Below, in pieces: positions 7,090 to 15,927 of a stretch of DNA of 64,000 nt. Made by a program: the position numbers and the translations under genes. The stretch lies in NCBI GenBank assembly GCA_964447275.1, contig CAYURI010000002.1:22206-86205 (forward strand), given 5' to 3'. The notes beneath the pieces were generated by a model, which had not been told where the DNA came from, did not search any database, and was given only the letters and a program-made list of their open reading frames with translations. The first letter of the stretch is position 1; each line of letters starts with the position of its first letter. Source of the stretch: DAOSVX01 sp964447275. GTDB lineage: Bacteria > Bacillota_I > Bacilli_A > RF39 > UBA660.

Positions 7090-7632
7090 ATGAAAAGAAT
7101 GTTTATATGTGGTAGTAATAGAGAAAAGAATTGTTATAAAATATTAAATGATTTAAAAGAAGATCAAGATGATATTATATCTTTAGCTAGAAAAGATATA
7201 AGATTTTGTTTGGGATGTAATGCTTGCCAAAAAAGGCTTGAAAAACTTTGTGTGTTAAATGATTATATGCAGGAAGTATATCCTAAAATATTGTCGTCAG
7301 AAGAAATAATAATTGCAAGCCCAATATATATGAATCAAATTACAGGTATATTAAAAAATTTTATTGATAGGCTTAACCCCTTTTTAGGTAATAATGCTTT
7401 AGAAGGCAAGAATATTTATTTAATTTTAATAGGCCAAATGAGCGAAAAAGACAATGAAGCAGAAGTAGAAAAAATAGCCAACTATTTTTTGGGATTAAGC
7501 GAATTTATGGGATTCAAATTTAAATTTTTAAAATATTTATCTAGTGGTGATGTTTTAGAAATTGATGACATAATCAAGGTGAATGGTGATTACAAAAACA
7601 TTATAAAAAGCATAAAGCAAGAGATTAAGTAA
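7090..7632 (+). CDS. Flavodoxin-family NAD(P)H-dependent FMN reductase
   Basis: 180 residues. FICGSNREKN near the N-terminus resembles the FMN phosphate-binding loop, CLGCNACQ (about 42-49) the cysteine motif of iron-sulfur-flavoprotein/NADPH-dependent FMN reductases, and SPIYMNQITGILKNFIDR (about 77-94) the conserved ring-binding region. It likely transfers electrons to quinones, nitro compounds or an unknown acceptor. Monocistronic: TATAAT at 7064-7069, GGGAGA before the ATG, terminator directly after. Confidence 0.75.
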   Translation: MKRMFICGSNREKNCYKILNDLKEDQDDIISLARKDIRFCLGCNACQKRLEKLCVLNDYMQEVYPKILSSEEIIIASPIYMNQITGILKNFIDRLNPFLGNNALEGKNIYLILIGQMSEKDNEAEVEKIANYFLGLSEFMGFKFKFLKYLSSGDVLEIDDIIKVNGDYKNIIKSIKQEIK

Positions 7633-7648
7633 ATATTTAATCTTTTTT
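7622..7648 (+). terminator. Intrinsic terminator
   Basis: Stem AGATTAA/TTAATCT followed by T residues, starting in the last codons of the flavoprotein gene. Confidence 0.75.
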
Positions 7649-7667
7649 ACACTTTTACCAATAAAAT

Positions 7668-7685
7668 AGATGTATTATTACATCT
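7668..7685 (+). promoter_or_regulatory. Small hairpin upstream of the ABC/PASTA/sigma operon
   Basis: AGATGTA-TTAT-TACATCT, a perfect 7-bp inverted repeat 43 bases before the operon's first start. It could be an operator or leader hairpin. No convincing -35/-10 pair was found next to it. Confidence 0.35.
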
Positions 7686-7727
7686 AAATATTAGAAGTTA
7701 GAAAACTTTTTAGATGAGAGGAATTTT

Positions 7728-9173
7728 ATGAATTTTTTTGAAAGAAGTATAATAAGTATTAAAAGGCGTAAAGGTAAATCTTTGATACTCTTTTTGGCAA
7801 TCTTACTTATATGTAATTTAATTGCTGGATCAATATCAGTAAAAAAAGCTTTAGTAAAAACTGAAAATAATATTTCTGGTGGCATGCCAATTGAATTAAA
7901 AGCCGAGATTGACTATGATAAGGTAATAAATAAAGAACCAGAAAAGATTACTGAAGCAATGGTTAAAAAAATTGGTAATTCTTCATATTTAAAAGCTTAT
8001 TATTATTCATATAGCTACTATTTAACCAGTAAAACAACTATGTCTGATAATGGAGGAATATTATATGAAGCTCGTGAATATTCGTCTGAGAAGATTGCTA
8101 TAGATGATCCTTTTTATCCAAGTGAACAAGGCTATTTCTCAATTTTAGGAACTAATAATAATCAATTAAAAGATATTATAAATGGTAAAATAAAAATTAT
8201 GTCGGGAGCTATATATACTGAAGATGATGTAAAAAGTGGTAATAATGTTATTTTAATATCAAAAGAAGTGGCTAAGAAGAATAACTTAGAGGTTGGTTCA
8301 GAAATAACTTTACAAAAAGAATTAGATGATTATAGTACTGGAGAGTATAGAATATTAAAAACTATTTCCGAAAAATATAAAGTTGTTGGTATTTTTGAAG
8401 CTAAAGTTAATAAAACATTAGATGATAAGGGCAATGTTATTTATGAAAATAATCCTTTAGCAAACTATATTTATATGCCTAATAATACTGTTAAAGTAAT
8501 CCATGATAAAGTAGCAAGTAGTGCTTCTGCTTTAAATATTGAATGGTATGATGACTTGTATATTAATTCAGCATTTTATTTAAAAAACATTAATGATATA
8601 GAAGACTTTAAAAATGAGAATTTAAAATTACTTCCTGATAGCTACAAATTTACTGATAATTCTGAATTATATAAAACAACCATTGGACCAATGAAGAGTG
8701 TTGAAACAATTTCTAATTATGTTATGTATGCTTCACTAGGGGCATCAGTTCTAATAATTGGTTTAATATCATTACTATTTCTTCGTGAAAGAAAACATGA
8801 AATGGGTATTTATTTGGCTCTAGGTGAGCGTAAAATGAACATTGCTTTACAAATTTTAATTGAAACTATTGCTATTTCTTTACTAGCAGTTTGTATATCA
8901 ATATTTACAGGTAATTTAGTGGCGAAAAATATATCAAATAAAATGTTAGAAAATCAAATATCAGAGTCATATAATAAGAATGATCAATATTATGATGAAT
9001 ATGGATATTTATTGAATGTTGATAAAAGCGATATCATGGCTAATTATAATGTCAAATTAGATGCTGTAACAATAGCTTTAATATTTGCCATCAGTATTGG
9101 TAGTATCACGGTTTCTACTTTAATACCAATATATTATACTTTAAAAATAAATCCAAAAAAGATATTGATGTAA
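7728..9173 (+). CDS. ABC transporter permease, FtsX/MacB type
   Basis: 481 residues: TM helix at about 20-40, a 280-residue extracellular domain (45-325), then three helices at about 332-353, 370-395 and 445-470. LRERKHEMGIYLALGERKMNIALQILIE after TM2 is the characteristic FtsX-domain coupling region. It pairs with the ATPase nine bases downstream. Such pairs move lipids, peptides or antibiotics by mechanotransmission rather than classic import (family knowledge). First gene of a four-gene operon with a PASTA protein and a sigma factor, which suggests export or detachment of an envelope-active compound. Confidence 0.85.
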   Translation: MNFFERSIISIKRRKGKSLILFLAILLICNLIAGSISVKKALVKTENNISGGMPIELKAEIDYDKVINKEPEKITEAMVKKIGNSSYLKAYYYSYSYYLTSKTTMSDNGGILYEAREYSSEKIAIDDPFYPSEQGYFSILGTNNNQLKDIINGKIKIMSGAIYTEDDVKSGNNVILISKEVAKKNNLEVGSEITLQKELDDYSTGEYRILKTISEKYKVVGIFEAKVNKTLDDKGNVIYENNPLANYIYMPNNTVKVIHDKVASSASALNIEWYDDLYINSAFYLKNINDIEDFKNENLKLLPDSYKFTDNSELYKTTIGPMKSVETISNYVMYASLGASVLIIGLISLLFLRERKHEMGIYLALGERKMNIALQILIETIAISLLAVCISIFTGNLVAKNISNKMLENQISESYNKNDQYYDEYGYLLNVDKSDIMANYNVKLDAVTIALIFAISIGSITVSTLIPIYYTLKINPKKILM

Positions 9174-9182
9174 GGAGAAGTT

Positions 9183-9860
9183 ATGGAGAATATTTTAAGC
9201 GTTTCAAATTTAAGTTATTTTTACCAAGATGGAGACACAATTAGATATATTTTAAAAGATGTTTCTTTTGATTTTGAAAAAGGTAAATTTTATACAATAC
9301 TAGGCGAAAGCGGTAGTGGTAAAACAACCTTGCTTTCTTTAATAGCGGCTTTAGAAGAACAAAAACAGGGTAAGATAAAATATGAAAATATAGATGTTAG
9401 ACAAATAGGGTTAGATAAATATCGCCGTAATAATATGGGAATAGTATTCCAAAGTTATAATCTAATTCCATATATGACAGCTTTAGAGAATATTTTAGTG
9501 GCAATGAATATAACTGATAATGAGATACCTCAAAATAAAGAACTGGTTGCTAAAAATCTACTAAAATATGTTGGTTTAGATAACGTTAAAATAAGTCGTA
9601 CTATAAATAAATTGTCAGGTGGAGAACAGCAAAGAGTAGCAATAGCTAGAGCGTTATCTACTGATGTTGATTTAATTTTAGCAGATGAACCAACTGGGAA
9701 TTTGGATGCAGAAATGACTGAGGAAATAATTAAATTATTTGCCATGTTAGCTCATGAACATAATAAATGTGTAATTGTGGTTACTCATTCTAAAGATGTT
9801 GCAGCAAAATCTGATATAATATTAAGATTAGAAAAAGGAGTGCTAAAAAAAGATGAGTAG
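9183..9860 (+). CDS. ABC transporter ATPase, MacB/LolD type
   Basis: 225 residues with a complete set of ABC motifs: Walker A GESGSGKT (41-48), Q-loop FQSYNLIPYMTALEN, signature LSGGEQQRVAIARAL (144-158), Walker B LILADEPTGNLD (about 164-175) and an H-loop in VVTHSKD. The DEPTGNLD form is typical of the LolD/MacB/BceA group. The start has AAGGAGAAG eight bases upstream. It overlaps the PASTA gene by eight bases. Confidence 0.93.
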   Translation: MENILSVSNLSYFYQDGDTIRYILKDVSFDFEKGKFYTILGESGSGKTTLLSLIAALEEQKQGKIKYENIDVRQIGLDKYRRNNMGIVFQSYNLIPYMTALENILVAMNITDNEIPQNKELVAKNLLKYVGLDNVKISRTINKLSGGEQQRVAIARALSTDVDLILADEPTGNLDAEMTEEIIKLFAMLAHEHNKCVIVVTHSKDVAAKSDIILRLEKGVLKKDE

Positions 9861-11094
9861 TTTTTTAAGTAATTTTACGGAAGAAGAACCAAAAGAAATT
9901 AAAAAAGAACCAAAAGGGATTAAAATAGTGGAAAATGAATTAGAAAATGATACTAATTATGCCAAGAAAAAGCAAAAACGTTTAATTATTGAAATAGCTG
10001 TAGCAACGGCTGTTATAATAACAATAACATTACTAATTATTTATTTTTCGAAAATTGAAGTCCCTAATTTTAATAATCAACTGGTTTCCATTGCTGACAA
10101 ATGGTCAAGTGAAAACAAAATTCAAATTATTAAAAAAGAAGCTTATAATAATGAATATGATGAAGATTATGTAGTAAGCCAATCAATCAAAAGTGGAACC
10201 AAAATAAGTAAAAAAACCATTTTAGAAATAACAGTTAGTAAAGGCTCTGATCCAGATGAAAAAATCTCTGTACCAGATTTAAATAAGATGACAGGATCTG
10301 AAATACAATCTTGGATTGATGATAACAATTTATTTAATACAATTATTACTGAAAAAAATTCCAAGAAGATAGCTAAAGGTAATTTAATAAGTTATGCTTT
10401 TGATAGTGCTACTGTTGATAAAAATAATTTTAAGAGATCAGATGGATTAGAAATAGTAATTTCTAAAGGTGATACCGAAGAAAATAATATCGAAGTAATA
10501 AATTTAGTTAGTAAATCTAAAGAAGAAGTAACAAAATGGTGTTCAGATAATGGTTTAGTATGTAAATTTAGTGATGCTATTTCAGATGATTATGAAGTAG
10601 GGAAAGTTACTTCTCAATCGGTAAAGGTTGGCCAAACAATTTCCGTAGATACTAAAATGACTTTTAAAGTATCAGTCGGTAAAGGAATAACAATACCAAA
10701 CTACAGTAACATTACTTCTGAAAATGCTGCAGCAATAAACGCTAAAGTAGATGTTAAAATAAAATATGTTTATAGTATGGATATTACTTATGGTAATCTA
10801 ATTTCTCAATCAGTAAAAGCTGGTAGTAGAAAAATGGAAACTGATAATAAAGTTGAATTAGTATACTCATTAGGGAAACCTTATTTTGATACTTTAGAAG
10901 GTAAAAAAGAAAGCGAATTAGCCAAAATATTTTACGATTATAATCAAAAAGGAGTAGAGTTTACATATACAATAAAATATATTAATTCTGACGAAGAAAA
11001 AGGCACGATTGTTAGCAGTTCTAAATCAAATGAATTTGTCACAATGACAGAAAATATTGAGGTAAGGGTAAGTAACGGCATAATCGGTGGATAA
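9853..11094 (+). CDS. Membrane-anchored PASTA-repeat protein without a kinase domain
   Basis: 413 residues: an acidic/basic cytoplasmic tail (1-43), one TM helix (about 44-66), then about five PASTA-like units (roughly 70-133, 134-205, 208-275, 276-340, 341-410). Repeated clues are VPDLNKMTGSEIQSWI, the VVSQSIKSGTKI/VTSQSVKVGQTI/LISQSVKAGSRK series and terminal VSKG/VSVGKG strands. PASTA domains bind muropeptides or beta-lactams in Ser/Thr kinases such as PknB (family knowledge); here the kinase is absent. With an ABC exporter upstream and a membrane sigma factor four bases downstream, it is likely the extracellular sensor of the operon. Confidence 0.85.
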   Translation: MSSFLSNFTEEEPKEIKKEPKGIKIVENELENDTNYAKKKQKRLIIEIAVATAVIITITLLIIYFSKIEVPNFNNQLVSIADKWSSENKIQIIKKEAYNNEYDEDYVVSQSIKSGTKISKKTILEITVSKGSDPDEKISVPDLNKMTGSEIQSWIDDNNLFNTIITEKNSKKIAKGNLISYAFDSATVDKNNFKRSDGLEIVISKGDTEENNIEVINLVSKSKEEVTKWCSDNGLVCKFSDAISDDYEVGKVTSQSVKVGQTISVDTKMTFKVSVGKGITIPNYSNITSENAAAINAKVDVKIKYVYSMDITYGNLISQSVKAGSRKMETDNKVELVYSLGKPYFDTLEGKKESELAKIFYDYNQKGVEFTYTIKYINSDEEKGTIVSSSKSNEFVTMTENIEVRVSNGIIGG

Positions 11095-11098
11095 ATAA

Positions 11099-11866
11099 AT
11101 GGGAATAAAATTAGATACAATTTTTGAATTATTAAAAAACTATGATAAATATGGTTTTGAATTACTATATGAGCATTATTTCAGGTTAATGTATGGTATA
11201 GCTTTTTCAGTATGTAAAGATGATGAAATAAGTAAAGATGCTATTCAAAATACCATGATAATTTTATATAAATTGGATCCAAAAAAATTCCCAAATAACA
11301 ATGAATTAAGCTGGCTTTATAAAGTAGTTAAAAATGAAACTTTACAATTATTAAGAAAGCAAAAAAACAAATTGTCAATAGATGAAATAGCTGATTTACC
11401 AACAATTGATAAGTCAATTGAAAATATTGTTGATATGGATTCATATAATTATTTAATAAAAGACTTAAACGAAGAACAAAGAAGAATTATTACTTTAAAA
11501 GTCATTTGCGGTTTAACCCATAAAGAGATAGCTAAATTATTAAGTATGCCATCAGGAACAGTTATGTGGGTTTATAATACTTCAATAAAAAAACTAAAAA
11601 TTATATTAGGAAGCCTAATGTCAATAATCATAATAATTGGCATTTCATTTATTAGCAAACTAAATGCTGTAACAAATTTCCGATATGTAACTGAAGAATC
11701 GTATTATATGGATAATCTAATGACTGCAAAAGCTATGCCACTAGAAGTAGTTGACTGGCGAATTAAATATTATGTTATAGGTGCTTTATTAGTAATATCT
11801 TTAATAATCCTATTTATAAATGGAGATAAAATACCAATTAAGATACTAATCAAAAAAGCTAAATAA
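11099..11866 (+). CDS. ECF-like sigma factor fused to a C-terminal membrane domain
   Basis: 255 residues. Region 2 spans about 15-80 (YEHYFRLMYGIAFSVCKDDEISKDAIQNTMIILYK) and region 4 about 125-170, with the HTH LTHKEIAKLLSMPSGTVMW. Two hydrophobic helices follow at about 175-193 and 224-243, with a short loop between. Most ECF factors are soluble (about 170-200 aa) and held by a separate anti-sigma; here the tether is part of the same chain. GGTGG lies eight bases before the ATG. I infer that signals from the PASTA protein control its activity or release. Confidence 0.8.
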   Translation: MGIKLDTIFELLKNYDKYGFELLYEHYFRLMYGIAFSVCKDDEISKDAIQNTMIILYKLDPKKFPNNNELSWLYKVVKNETLQLLRKQKNKLSIDEIADLPTIDKSIENIVDMDSYNYLIKDLNEEQRRIITLKVICGLTHKEIAKLLSMPSGTVMWVYNTSIKKLKIILGSLMSIIIIIGISFISKLNAVTNFRYVTEESYYMDNLMTAKAMPLEVVDWRIKYYVIGALLVISLIILFINGDKIPIKILIKKAK

Positions 11867-11880
11867 TATTTAGCTTTTTT
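11854..11880 (+). terminator. Intrinsic terminator of the ABC/PASTA/sigma operon
   Basis: Stem AAGCTAAATA/TATTTAGCTT, minimal loop, then six Ts; overlaps the stop codon. Confidence 0.9.
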
Positions 11881-11915
11881 ATTTTATATAGTATAATTTA
11901 ATTAAGGTGATTAAA

Positions 11916-12815
11916 ATGAAAGAATATTATATTGATCAAGGTTCATCAACAATTAAAGTATATGAATATGAAAGTCGATTAGTTTTATTAGAAGAACATT
12001 CTATATATTTAAAGAATGGCTTTACAGAAGAAACTGGCATAAGCGAAGAAAACAAAAAAGCTTTATATGATTATTATCAAGCATTAAAAACTAAATATAA
12101 ATTAAATTATGAAAACACTTATATATTTGCAACTGGTATATTTAGAAACTTAAATCAAGAACAAAAAAGATCAATATTAAAAGACTTTAATGATAAATTT
12201 GATTTACATTTTAATATTATTAGTCATGGTATAGAGAATTATTATTTGGGCAAAGCAATGGATAATGATTATCAAAACAAAAAAGTCATGATTATCAATA
12301 TGGGTGGAAAAACAACTGAGTTAGTAACTTTTAAAGATAATGTTATTATTGACAGGAAGAATTTAAAGATTGGTGTAGCTGATTTATTAAATGAGTTTCC
12401 TAATTCTAATGATAAATATTCAACTGCCAAAATAGAAGATATGGTAAACTTTGTTAAAGCTAGAATAACTGATGAAAAGTTTGATAACGATTATGATTGT
12501 GCTATATTTACTGGTGGCGAAGAATGTTTTGAAAAGTTAACCGGATATAATTTAGTAGAAAATAATATTTTTAGTGATGGTATTCATAAATATATGGTTA
12601 GTTTTAAAGACTTTGTAAAAGGTAATAATAAAATATTTTTTGAAATAGCCATGGATGAATTATATGCTTTACTTCCACAAAATCCTAAATGGATGGATGG
12701 AGCCAGGGCAGGAGCTCTACTTCCGCAAGCAATATTTGAAAGAGCTAATATAAAATATATAATACCATCGGACTTAAATTTAATTAATGGTGTTATAAAC
12801 GATATGAAATTATAA
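11916..12815 (+). CDS. Ppx/GppA-like ASKHA protein, second paralogue
   Basis: 299 residues from ATG 11916, chosen over GTG 11907 because AAGGTGA sits at 11904-11910. YIDQGSSTIKVYEYE (phosphate 1 loop), FATGIFRNL (about 70-78) and VMIINMGGKTTELVTF (phosphate 2 loop) parallel the protein at 6152-7054, but the sequences are clearly diverged. No C-terminal HD domain. Likely hydrolyses or senses a phosphorylated compound; function not proven. A TATAAT lies at 11892-11897. Monocistronic, with a bidirectional terminator after it. Confidence 0.65.
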   Translation: MKEYYIDQGSSTIKVYEYESRLVLLEEHSIYLKNGFTEETGISEENKKALYDYYQALKTKYKLNYENTYIFATGIFRNLNQEQKRSILKDFNDKFDLHFNIISHGIENYYLGKAMDNDYQNKKVMIINMGGKTTELVTFKDNVIIDRKNLKIGVADLLNEFPNSNDKYSTAKIEDMVNFVKARITDEKFDNDYDCAIFTGGEECFEKLTGYNLVENNIFSDGIHKYMVSFKDFVKGNNKIFFEIAMDELYALLPQNPKWMDGARAGALLPQAIFERANIKYIIPSDLNLINGVINDMKL

Positions 12816-12824
12816 TACAAAAAT

Positions 12825-12853
12825 AAAAAACACATATTTTCTTATGTGTTTTT
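12825..12853. terminator. Bidirectional terminator between convergent genes
   Basis: AAAAAACACATA/TATGTGTTTTT stem with a six-base loop, A tract on one side and T tract on the other. It serves the Ppx-like gene and the convergent kinase-like gene. Confidence 0.9.
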
Positions 12854-13886
12854 AAATACTTAATACTTTTTTTAATACCTCTCGCCTTTCTTTTAAAACG
12901 GTTTCAAAGTATTCTTGAGTTGACGGTAATAAATGTATTTGACTATTGTCTCTAGAAAAATTTTCTAGAATTTTTCTATACTCATCATCATAGGCTAGCC
13001 TTTCAATTAATGGTTTGACATCATCAGGGAAAGCCATATACAATTCAGTTAAGTTGGGATCCAAGCCATCATATTGAGATTGACTGACTTCTTCCGCTTG
13101 GGCTTGAGTTGCAAAAAGCAGGTCATTTTTACAAGGGAAAAGTGGGGCCCAAACCATTCCATGTTTATGAGTAAAAACATTTTTATGATCGACTCCCAAT
13201 ATTTTCTCACTATCGTAAACCTTAGAAGGAGCAAATCCTTTTAACTTTTTAATGCCACCTTCAATTGATATGTGACTTGAAAATCTAGGATCAAGGGCTA
13301 GTAGTTCTGGCCTTAGTCTGTAGGAGTAAGATACGCCTTCAATTTTAGGAATTTCAAATCCTATGTTGTGATAGTTTCTATCTGCTTGTAACATGAAGCC
13401 ATCACTAACAAAGAGGGTTAATAAAAAAGTTTTACATTTATCGTAATCTTCCGCCGAAACTGTTTGCTTTAAATAGTCAAGGACATTTACTAATGAATAT
13501 CCGGAATAACAAACTAGATCTGATATTTCGGAATTTAACAGCTCACTTATTAAATAATAATTATGAGTTGAGTCTTGAAAACAAGTTGATAAAAGTCCGG
13601 TTTTCGCCTTAGCCTCTTTTTGATTTACACTAGTAACTCGAACGCAAGAAACTCTATAATCAAGAGTGTCTAAACCCATTATTTGTCTCCCAAATTCGCT
13701 AAAAAACTGTTCTGTAAATAAACGATAGTCGTTTCTTATCTTAAAATATTGTAAAGCGTTTTCAATTATATACCAAGTTGACTTTTCTCTCAAATAAGCT
13801 TCATTTATACTTACTATTTGTTTTAACTTGCTAATTGGAATTTCTGAACACTGAAAATGTGGAATTACGGCCTCATTTAAAACCAT
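12852..13886 (-). CDS. HipA/CtkA-like kinase-fold protein
   Basis: 344 residues. LFVSDGFMLQADRNYHNIGFEI (about 160-180) resembles the HipA/CtkA catalytic segment D-x-DRHxxNxGF, with Asp169, Arg170 and Asn174 in the expected places but Asn instead of His after Arg. I infer a Ser/Thr kinase-like or pseudokinase fold. The glycine-rich loop is not obvious. No HipB-like gene is adjacent. The ATG at 13886 is preceded by AGGGGTG at seven bases; an in-frame TTG lies six bases further up. Codon use looks less AT-biased than its neighbours, which could mean transfer. Confidence 0.5.
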   Translation of the reverse strand: MVLNEAVIPHFQCSEIPISKLKQIVSINEAYLREKSTWYIIENALQYFKIRNDYRLFTEQFFSEFGRQIMGLDTLDYRVSCVRVTSVNQKEAKAKTGLLSTCFQDSTHNYYLISELLNSEISDLVCYSGYSLVNVLDYLKQTVSAEDYDKCKTFLLTLFVSDGFMLQADRNYHNIGFEIPKIEGVSYSYRLRPELLALDPRFSSHISIEGGIKKLKGFAPSKVYDSEKILGVDHKNVFTHKHGMVWAPLFPCKNDLLFATQAQAEEVSQSQYDGLDPNLTELYMAFPDDVKPLIERLAYDDEYRKILENFSRDNSQIHLLPSTQEYFETVLKERREVLKKVLSI

Positions 13887-13958
13887 TACCAAACACCCCT
13901 TTTTTGTAGGGTTTATTTTAGCATATTAGTCGCATAAAGTCAAATTATATGGGCTTTT

Positions 13959-13988
13959 ATGACACGGTAAATTTTTTTGTGTTATAAT
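13959..13988 (+). promoter_or_regulatory. Promoter of folD
   Basis: ATGACA (13959-13964), 18-base spacer, TATAAT (13983-13988) with an extended TGT just before it. Confidence 0.65.
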
Positions 13989-14005
13989 TTCAATTGGTGA
14001 TATAA

Positions 14006-14821
14006 ATGATTTTGAATGGTAAAGAAGTGGCTTTAAAAATTGAAAACAATCTTAAAGAAAGATTACGTAAATATAATAATAAACCTGTTTTAGCAACTAT
14101 TATAGTAGGTAATAGAATAGAGTCTATTACTTATGTCAATATGAAGTTAAAAGCTTGTGAAAGAGTAGGAATAATAGGTAAAAAGATTGAATTAGATGAA
14201 ACTATTAGTGAATTAGAGTTAATTAATGAAATAAAAAAATTAAATGAAGATGCTAGTGTATCAGGGATTCTTGTTCAGCATCCACTTCCTAGTCATCTAA
14301 ATGAACAAAAAATATTTAATTATATTGATCCTAAAAAAGATGTTGATGGCTTAAGTGCAATTAGTTTTGGCAATATGGCAATGGGAATACCGGGTCATAT
14401 ATCAGCAACTCCGGGAGCCATAATGGCCATATTAAGTTATTATAATATTAACATTGAAGGTAAAAAAGCCGTGGTTGTTGGTAGGAGTAATATTCTTGGT
14501 AAACCAATTGCGATGCTTTTATTAAATGCTAATGCGACAGTTACTATATGTCATTCTAAAACTAAAGATTTAGATAATATCTTAAAAGAAACTGACATTA
14601 TAGTAGCGGCTTTAGGCAAACCAAAATATATCAAAGCCAGTTTACTAAAAAAAGGAGCAATAATAATTGATGCTGGTTATAACGAAGGAAATATTGGTGA
14701 TGTTGATTTAGATAATATTGATCCTTCTATTTCTTATACACCAGTTCCTGGTGGAGTAGGACCAGTTACAATAGCTAAACTTCTAGAACAAACAGTGACT
14801 TCTTTTGAAAAAGTTATTTAG
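14006..14821 (+). CDS. folD: Methylenetetrahydrofolate dehydrogenase/cyclohydrolase FolD
   Basis: 271 residues, slightly shorter than the usual 280-290. FolD interconverts 5,10-methylene-THF, methenyl-THF and 10-formyl-THF in the cytosol, feeding purine and fMet synthesis. Visible motifs: YVNMKLKACERVGI with the catalytic lysine, VSGILVQHPLPSH, DPKKDVDGL, the Rossmann segment VVVGRSNILGKPIAMLL and the C-terminal PVPGGVGPVTIAKLL. GGTGA lies upstream of the ATG. The AlkD-like gene starts 15 bases after its stop. Confidence 0.97.
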   Translation: MILNGKEVALKIENNLKERLRKYNNKPVLATIIVGNRIESITYVNMKLKACERVGIIGKKIELDETISELELINEIKKLNEDASVSGILVQHPLPSHLNEQKIFNYIDPKKDVDGLSAISFGNMAMGIPGHISATPGAIMAILSYYNINIEGKKAVVVGRSNILGKPIAMLLLNANATVTICHSKTKDLDNILKETDIIVAALGKPKYIKASLLKKGAIIIDAGYNEGNIGDVDLDNIDPSISYTPVPGGVGPVTIAKLLEQTVTSFEKVI

Positions 14822-14836
14822 AAAGTGAAAAATATA

Positions 14837-15517
14837 ATGACAAATAAAGAATTAAGAACTAAGTTAATTTCTTTAAGTGATAAAACTTATTCTGATTTTC
14901 AAAATAAGTTAGGTATTAATACTATGCCAGATTTTGGTATAAAAATCCCTATACTTAGAAGTATTGCCAAAGAGATATCTAAGAGTGACTATAAAACTTA
15001 TTTAAAAAATCCTAATAATAAATATTTAGAAGAAGTCTCTATTGAAGGAATGGTTATTGGTGAAATAAAAGACTTAGAAGAAGCTTTACCATATATTGAT
15101 AGTTTTATTCCGAAAATAACTAATTGGGGAATTTGTGATAACTTTTGTGGGTCTTTAAAGATAGCTAATAAGTATCCAGAAGTGATGTGGAATTATTTAA
15201 ACAAGTATTTGTCAAGTAACAAAGAATTTACGTTAAGATTTTGTTTAGTGATGTTTTTATGGCACTATATAAAAGATGATTATATAAATAAGGTGTTAGA
15301 AATTAATGAAAGCATTCATAGTGACGATTATTATGTAAAGATGGCTCAAGCTTGGTTAATATCAGAGGCTTATGTAAAGTATCCAGATACTACTTTAGAG
15401 TATTTAAAAAAGTCTCATTTAGATAAATGGACTTTTAATAAAGGAATCCAAAAAATTAGAGAATCTTTAAGAGTTTCAAAAGAAACTAAAGAGATGTTAA
15501 ATAAATTAAAAAGATAG
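14837..15517 (+). CDS. AlkD-like DNA alkylation repair protein
   Basis: 226 residues, all-helical. MPDFGIKIPILRSIAKEI, LEEVSIEGMVIGEI, the WGICDNFCGSLK motif, and KMAQAWLISEAYVKYPD match the HEAT-like-repeat AlkC/AlkD DNA glycosylase family. AlkD members remove positively charged alkylpurines such as 7-methylguanine and 3-methyladenine. The conserved Trp and Asp of the WxxxD motif are present. I use ATG 14837; an in-frame GTG at 14825 has no better ribosome site. Likely co-transcribed with folD. Confidence 0.85.
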   Translation: MTNKELRTKLISLSDKTYSDFQNKLGINTMPDFGIKIPILRSIAKEISKSDYKTYLKNPNNKYLEEVSIEGMVIGEIKDLEEALPYIDSFIPKITNWGICDNFCGSLKIANKYPEVMWNYLNKYLSSNKEFTLRFCLVMFLWHYIKDDYINKVLEINESIHSDDYYVKMAQAWLISEAYVKYPDTTLEYLKKSHLDKWTFNKGIQKIRESLRVSKETKEMLNKLKR

Positions 15518-15540
15518 AAGTTACTTTTCTATCTTTTCTT
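15508..15540. terminator. Bidirectional terminator
   Basis: AAAAGATAGAA/TTTCTATCTTTT stem around a short loop between the convergent alkD-like gene and the small membrane-protein gene. Confidence 0.85.
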
Positions 15541-15844
15541 TACTAAATTTTAATCCGGCTTCTGCTAATTCATCAATTGTTACTACTTTTTTATCTAAAG
15601 CATCACTAACTTCGTATTCATCACCATCTATTTTAATCCAGATGTTTTTTAAGCAACTAAAGTAGTAATTATATTCACTATCTTTATAAAAATAAAGAAT
15701 AGCCTCGCCACAAACCTCACCAGTTCTATCAACGATGGTTAATTCATTATCATTTTTTCTGTCTATAAAGAATAATACGATAGAGGCAATTAGTAAAGCG
15801 AAAATTCCTACTAAAATGAGAATGGTTTTAGTTGTATCTTTCAT
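15521..15844 (-). CDS. Small membrane-anchored protein, unknown function
   Basis: 107 residues: one N-terminal TM helix (about 7-27), then a small charged extracytoplasmic domain of about 75 residues with two cysteines. I recognise no family. AAGGAGGAA precedes the ATG. It shares a short divergent promoter region containing a perfect inverted repeat with the DUF1003 gene. Confidence 0.7.
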   Translation of the reverse strand: MKDTTKTILILVGIFALLIASIVLFFIDRKNDNELTIVDRTGEVCGEAILYFYKDSEYNYYFSCLKNIWIKIDGDEYEVSDALDKKVVTIDELAEAGLKFSKEKIEK

Positions 15845-15868
15845 TTTATTCCTCCTTATTATAGTTTT

Positions 15869-15900
15869 ATTATATCATAAATTTTTAATTATGATATAAT
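15869..15900. promoter_or_regulatory. Divergent promoter with perfect inverted repeat
   Basis: ATTATATCATAA (15869-15880) and TTATGATATAAT (15889-15900) are exact inverted copies separated by eight bases. Each arm contains an outward TATAAT: plus strand 15895-15900 for the DUF1003 gene, minus strand 15869-15874 for the small membrane protein. Mirror-image overlapping promoters; could also be an operator. Confidence 0.6.
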
Positions 15901-15927
15901 TTAAATATAAATAGTAGGAGAGATATT

